Below, piece after piece: positions 61,356 through 64,000 of a DNA stretch of 64,000 nt (positions are counted from its first letter, which is position 1; each line of letters opens with the position of its first letter). The DNA is from Herbaspirillum sp. GW103 (GTDB taxonomy: Bacteria; Pseudomonadota; Gammaproteobacteria; Burkholderiales; Burkholderiaceae_D): NCBI RefSeq assembly GCF_000261365.1, contig NZ_AJVC01000003.1, positions 310,001 through 374,000 of the forward strand, read 5' to 3'. Made by a program: the position numbers and the translations under genes. The notes below the pieces were generated by a model. That model saw only the letters and a program-made list of their open reading frames with translations, was not told the DNA's origin and made no database searches.

Positions 61356-62177
61356 ATGACGCTGCGTCCTGTCAATCCCTCCCTGCGCGGCCTGTTCCTC
61401 TTCGCCATCCTGGCGGCAGGGCAGGCCGTTGCGCAACCGGCAAGCCCGCAAGTGCCCGCCTGCAAGGGCAGGATCTATCTCACCTTCGATACCGGCAGCC
61501 AGTCCCAGGCCGAGCTGATCGAGCAGACCCTGCTGCGCCACCATATCAAGGCCACCTTCTTCCTCGCCAACGAGAAGACCATCCACGGCGACTATTCCCT
61601 CGACCCTGCCTGGGCGCCCTTGTGGAAGCGGTTGGTGGCCGAGGGAAACGCCTTCGGTACACATACCTTCGACCATGTCTACGTGCTGCGCGACCTGCCC
61701 GAAGGCCGCATCGAGGTGCGGCCGCAATTCGGTGCCCAGGCCGGCAAGAAGCTACAGTGGACGCCGGCCCAGTATTGCGAGGAAATGAAGCGCGTCGACC
61801 AGCGTTTCCAGCAACTGACCGGCCACAAGCTCGATCCGCTCTGGCGGGCGCCCGGGGGACGGCTGACGCCCAACCTGCTCAAGGCCGGACAGGCCTGCGG
61901 CTATGCCCACGTGGCCTGGGCCCCGGCCGGTTTTTCGGGCGATGAACTGCCCAGCGACAGGTTTCCCAACGAGATGCTGTTGAAGAAAGCGCTCGCCGGA
62001 CTCAAGGATGGTGATATCTTCCTGGCCCATATGGGCATCTGGTCGCGCCAGGATCCGTGGGCGCCAGCCGTGCTGGAGCCGCTCATCAGCGGGCTGGAGC
62101 AGAAGGGGTTCTGCTTTGCCACCCTGCGCGATCATCCGTCCTACCGACATCTGTTTGCCGCCGCCAAGGAACACTGA
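61356..62177 (+). CDS. Polysaccharide deacetylase (NodB-type), exported
   Basis: 273 residues from the ATG at 61356, 8 bases after AGGAGG; an ATG at 61332 lacks this spacing. A signal peptide (LRGLFLFAILAAGQAVA) is followed by the NodB fold. Metal and catalytic residues are visible: YLTFDTGSQSQAE (Asp of motif 1, with TFDTGS in place of TFDDG), GTHTFDHV (His-x3-His) and WRAPGGRLTP. It would remove acetyl groups from an amino sugar in the periplasm or cell wall. It lies 28 bases after the YVTN gene. Confidence 0.88.
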   Translation: MTLRPVNPSLRGLFLFAILAAGQAVAQPASPQVPACKGRIYLTFDTGSQSQAELIEQTLLRHHIKATFFLANEKTIHGDYSLDPAWAPLWKRLVAEGNAFGTHTFDHVYVLRDLPEGRIEVRPQFGAQAGKKLQWTPAQYCEEMKRVDQRFQQLTGHKLDPLWRAPGGRLTPNLLKAGQACGYAHVAWAPAGFSGDELPSDRFPNEMLLKKALAGLKDGDIFLAHMGIWSRQDPWAPAVLEPLISGLEQKGFCFATLRDHPSYRHLFAAAKEH

Positions 62178-62249
62178 GCCCGCACGTCAGTCCAAGCCGG
62201 CGCCGGCCCAGGGGAGGGGAGCTGCTGTCGGCACCGTCTTACCGAATCC

Positions 62250-63245
62250 ATGCTATCCATGATCCAGACCATTTCCGACCTCTTTGCCACCGTCCAGGGC
62301 TGGCTCTTCGAGACCCTGGTACAACCGCTGGTGTTCTTCACCGGCATGGGCGAATTCGTCGAGGAAGCCTTCACCGGCACCGAATTCGTCCTGGTGGGCC
62401 TCTGTGAACTGGTGATCCTGTTCCTGATTCTGCGCCCGCTGGAGTCCATGATCCCGGTCCATCCCATCACCGACCCGCGCGCGCGCTGGAACGATTTCAT
62501 CTACACCGTGCTGCAGCGCCTGGGCATCATTCCCATCCTCGCCTTCCTGCTGCTGGATCCGACGCTGTCCTATCTTCAGGACGCCCTGCACCTGGAAGGC
62601 TGGGGCACTTTCAATCTCGACCAGATCTGGCCTGGCGTGACCGATCGCGCCCTGGTCAGCTTCCTGCTCTACATGGTGGTGCTGGACCTGTTTGAATACC
62701 TCTACCACCGGGCCCAGCACAATGTGCGCTGGATGTGGGCGCTGCATAGCCTGCACCACAGCCAGCAGAACATGAACCTGTGGAGCGACGACCGCAACCA
62801 TATGCTGGACAACCTGGTGCACGACATCATCTTCGGTCTCATCGCCCTGGTGATTGGTGTGGAACCCTCGCAGTACATCCTGCTCATCTCGCTCTCGCGC
62901 ATGCTGCAAAGCCTGCAGCATGCCAACGTGCGCATCCACTTCGGCCGCCTGGGCGAATACCTGCTGGTGTCGCCGCGCTTCCATCGCACCCATCACGCCA
63001 TCGGTGTGGGGCATGAAAGCCGGGGCCGCAACTCCTTGGGCGGACACAACTTCGGGGTGCTGTTGTCGATCTGGGATCTGCTCTTCCGTACCGCCCATTT
63101 CAGCCAGAGCTTCGCCATGACCGGCGTGCGCGACCAGCTGCCGCCACCGGCCGGCAAGGGCCGCGACTACGGACGCGGCTTCTGGGCACAGCAGTGGCTG
63201 GGCTTGAAACGCCTGGTCGAACTGACCCGCAGGAAGCCCCGCTGA
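62250..63245 (+). CDS. Sterol desaturase/fatty-acid hydroxylase superfamily protein
   Basis: 331 residues, with several membrane helices and the di-iron histidine boxes HRAQH (about 152), HSLHH (about 167) and HRTHH (about 246), as in membrane fatty-acid hydroxylases. ATG codons at 62250 and 62259 are both possible starts. It probably hydroxylates or desaturates a lipid at the inner membrane using O2; the substrate is unknown. It overlaps the next gene by one base (TGATG), so translation is coupled. Confidence 0.88.
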   Translation: MLSMIQTISDLFATVQGWLFETLVQPLVFFTGMGEFVEEAFTGTEFVLVGLCELVILFLILRPLESMIPVHPITDPRARWNDFIYTVLQRLGIIPILAFLLLDPTLSYLQDALHLEGWGTFNLDQIWPGVTDRALVSFLLYMVVLDLFEYLYHRAQHNVRWMWALHSLHHSQQNMNLWSDDRNHMLDNLVHDIIFGLIALVIGVEPSQYILLISLSRMLQSLQHANVRIHFGRLGEYLLVSPRFHRTHHAIGVGHESRGRNSLGGHNFGVLLSIWDLLFRTAHFSQSFAMTGVRDQLPPPAGKGRDYGRGFWAQQWLGLKRLVELTRRKPR

Positions 63246-64000
63246 TGCGTCTTTTCATCGCCTCCTTCGGGCGCGCCCTGCTGGCGCAGCTGCATATCCG
63301 CATGCTCTGGCTGACGGCGCTCCCCTTCGTGGTTTCGTTGGGTCTGTGGGCGGTGTGCCTGTGGCTGGGGCTGCAACCCATCATCGACTGGCTGCAGGGC
63401 TACTTCGTCTCGCATGGCATGTTCGGCGAGATCGGCGGCATGCTGGCCTGGTTCGGCATGGGGGCGCTCAAGACGGTGCTGGTGCCATTGCTGGCCATGT
63501 GGACGCTGCTGCCCCTGATGATCCTTACCGCCCTGGTATTCGTGGGCCTGTTCACCATCCCGGCCATCGCCCGCCATATCGGTACCCGCCACTATCCCAT
63601 GCTGGACAAGCGCCATGGCGGCAGCGTAGCCGGCAGTCTCTGGACTTCGCTGTGGTGCTTCGCCGTCTTCACGGTGCTGTGGCTGGCCACGATCTGGGTA
63701 TTCCTGATCCCGCCGCTGGCCTTCGTGATCCATTCCCTGCTGTGGGGCTGGCTGACCTATCGGGTGATGGCCTATGACACCCTGGCCGACTACGCCAGCA
63801 CCGAAGAACGGCGTGCCGTGCTGCACCTGCATCGCTGGCCGCTGCTGGCCGTGGGCACCATCGCCGGTGCGCTCGGCGCGGCGCCCACGCTGCTGTGGCT
63901 GGGCGGGGTGCTGTCGGTGATTCTGCTGCCCGCGCTGGCGGCGGTGGCGATCTGGCTGTATGTGGTGGTGTTCGTCTTCACCGGCTTGTGGTTCCAGTTC
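63245..64000 (+). CDS. EI24-domain membrane protein (CysZ-like), cut by the window end
   Basis: 252 codons are visible, starting in the overlap TGATG and continuing past the edge. At least five hydrophobic segments are present, with the EI24/CysZ-type pattern LLPLMILTALVFVGLFTIPAIARHIG and HRWPLLAVGTIAGALGAAPTLLWLGG. Proteins of this group include sulfate transporter CysZ, but the match here is to the general EI24 family. The membrane role in this cluster is unknown. The C-terminus lies outside. Confidence 0.75.
   Translation, partial: MRLFIASFGRALLAQLHIRMLWLTALPFVVSLGLWAVCLWLGLQPIIDWLQGYFVSHGMFGEIGGMLAWFGMGALKTVLVPLLAMWTLLPLMILTALVFVGLFTIPAIARHIGTRHYPMLDKRHGGSVAGSLWTSLWCFAVFTVLWLATIWVFLIPPLAFVIHSLLWGWLTYRVMAYDTLADYASTEERRAVLHLHRWPLLAVGTIAGALGAAPTLLWLGGVLSVILLPALAAVAIWLYVVVFVFTGLWFQF

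Overview
The window looks like a chromosomal segment of a high-GC betaproteobacterium of the Burkholderiales, most likely Oxalobacteraceae and close to Herbaspirillum. This is judged from gene content and protein style only: many periplasmic binding proteins and LysR regulators, an rsxB-nth pair, an intracellular PHB depolymerase, a TrxB-like ferredoxin-NADP reductase, FdxA and a DUF1841 protein. No search was run. I see no rRNA, tRNA, CRISPR array, prophage or transposase gene.

Layout. 1-2608: two convergent paralogous amino-acid-binding proteins and a cysteine desulfurase. 2911-13945: a LysR regulator followed by a tight co-directional operon. It holds a flavin monooxygenase-like protein, a complete peptide/nickel-type ABC transporter, a BAAT-type acyl hydrolase, a degenerate CMD protein, an intact AhpD-like protein and a stand-alone GcvH-like lipoyl carrier. 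This is the most interesting system in the window: an uptake-plus-oxidation cassette with a possible lipoyl-linked peroxidase branch. 13955-14810 and 27268-28143: two nearly identical non-coding elements of about 0.86-0.88 kb built from nested inverted repeats, each between convergent genes. 14799-27202: LysR/MFS pair, serine acetyltransferase, a small exported protein behind a terminator and twin operator-like dyads, a ClC protein, an orphan SsuA-like protein, an AcpA-like phosphatase, bactofilin and purU.

28175-29815 is an acyl-CoA ligase. 29970-40717 is a metal-homeostasis island. A CadR/PbrR-type regulator diverges from a Zn/Cd/Pb P-type ATPase, followed by a His-rich exported protein, a TolC-like lipoprotein, a multicopper oxidase and a CusF-like chaperone. 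Next come an epoxide-hydrolase-like protein and a cueR-copA-copZ module with two CueR-type promoters. 40722-43402 is a MoxR/GNAT/VWA cluster, followed by a multi-membrane-span Gcr-type 'site-specific recombinase'.

46212-53639 carries two small cytochromes c, DUF1841, a LIV-type binding protein, rsxB-nth, phaZ, ferredoxin-NADP reductase and fdxA. 54021-59977 holds a second orphan LIV-type binding protein, pncB, an NhaD-like antiporter, a 2-hydroxyacid dehydrogenase, an acyl-CoA-binding protein and an FKBP. The right end (60344-64000) is a co-directional set of a YVTN propeller, a NodB-type deacetylase, a fatty-acid-hydroxylase-superfamily protein and an EI24 protein cut by the window edge. It is preceded by a perfect 51-bp palindrome.

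Starts were chosen by eye from Shine-Dalgarno sequences, signal peptides and ATGA overlaps. Family calls rest on recognised motifs.
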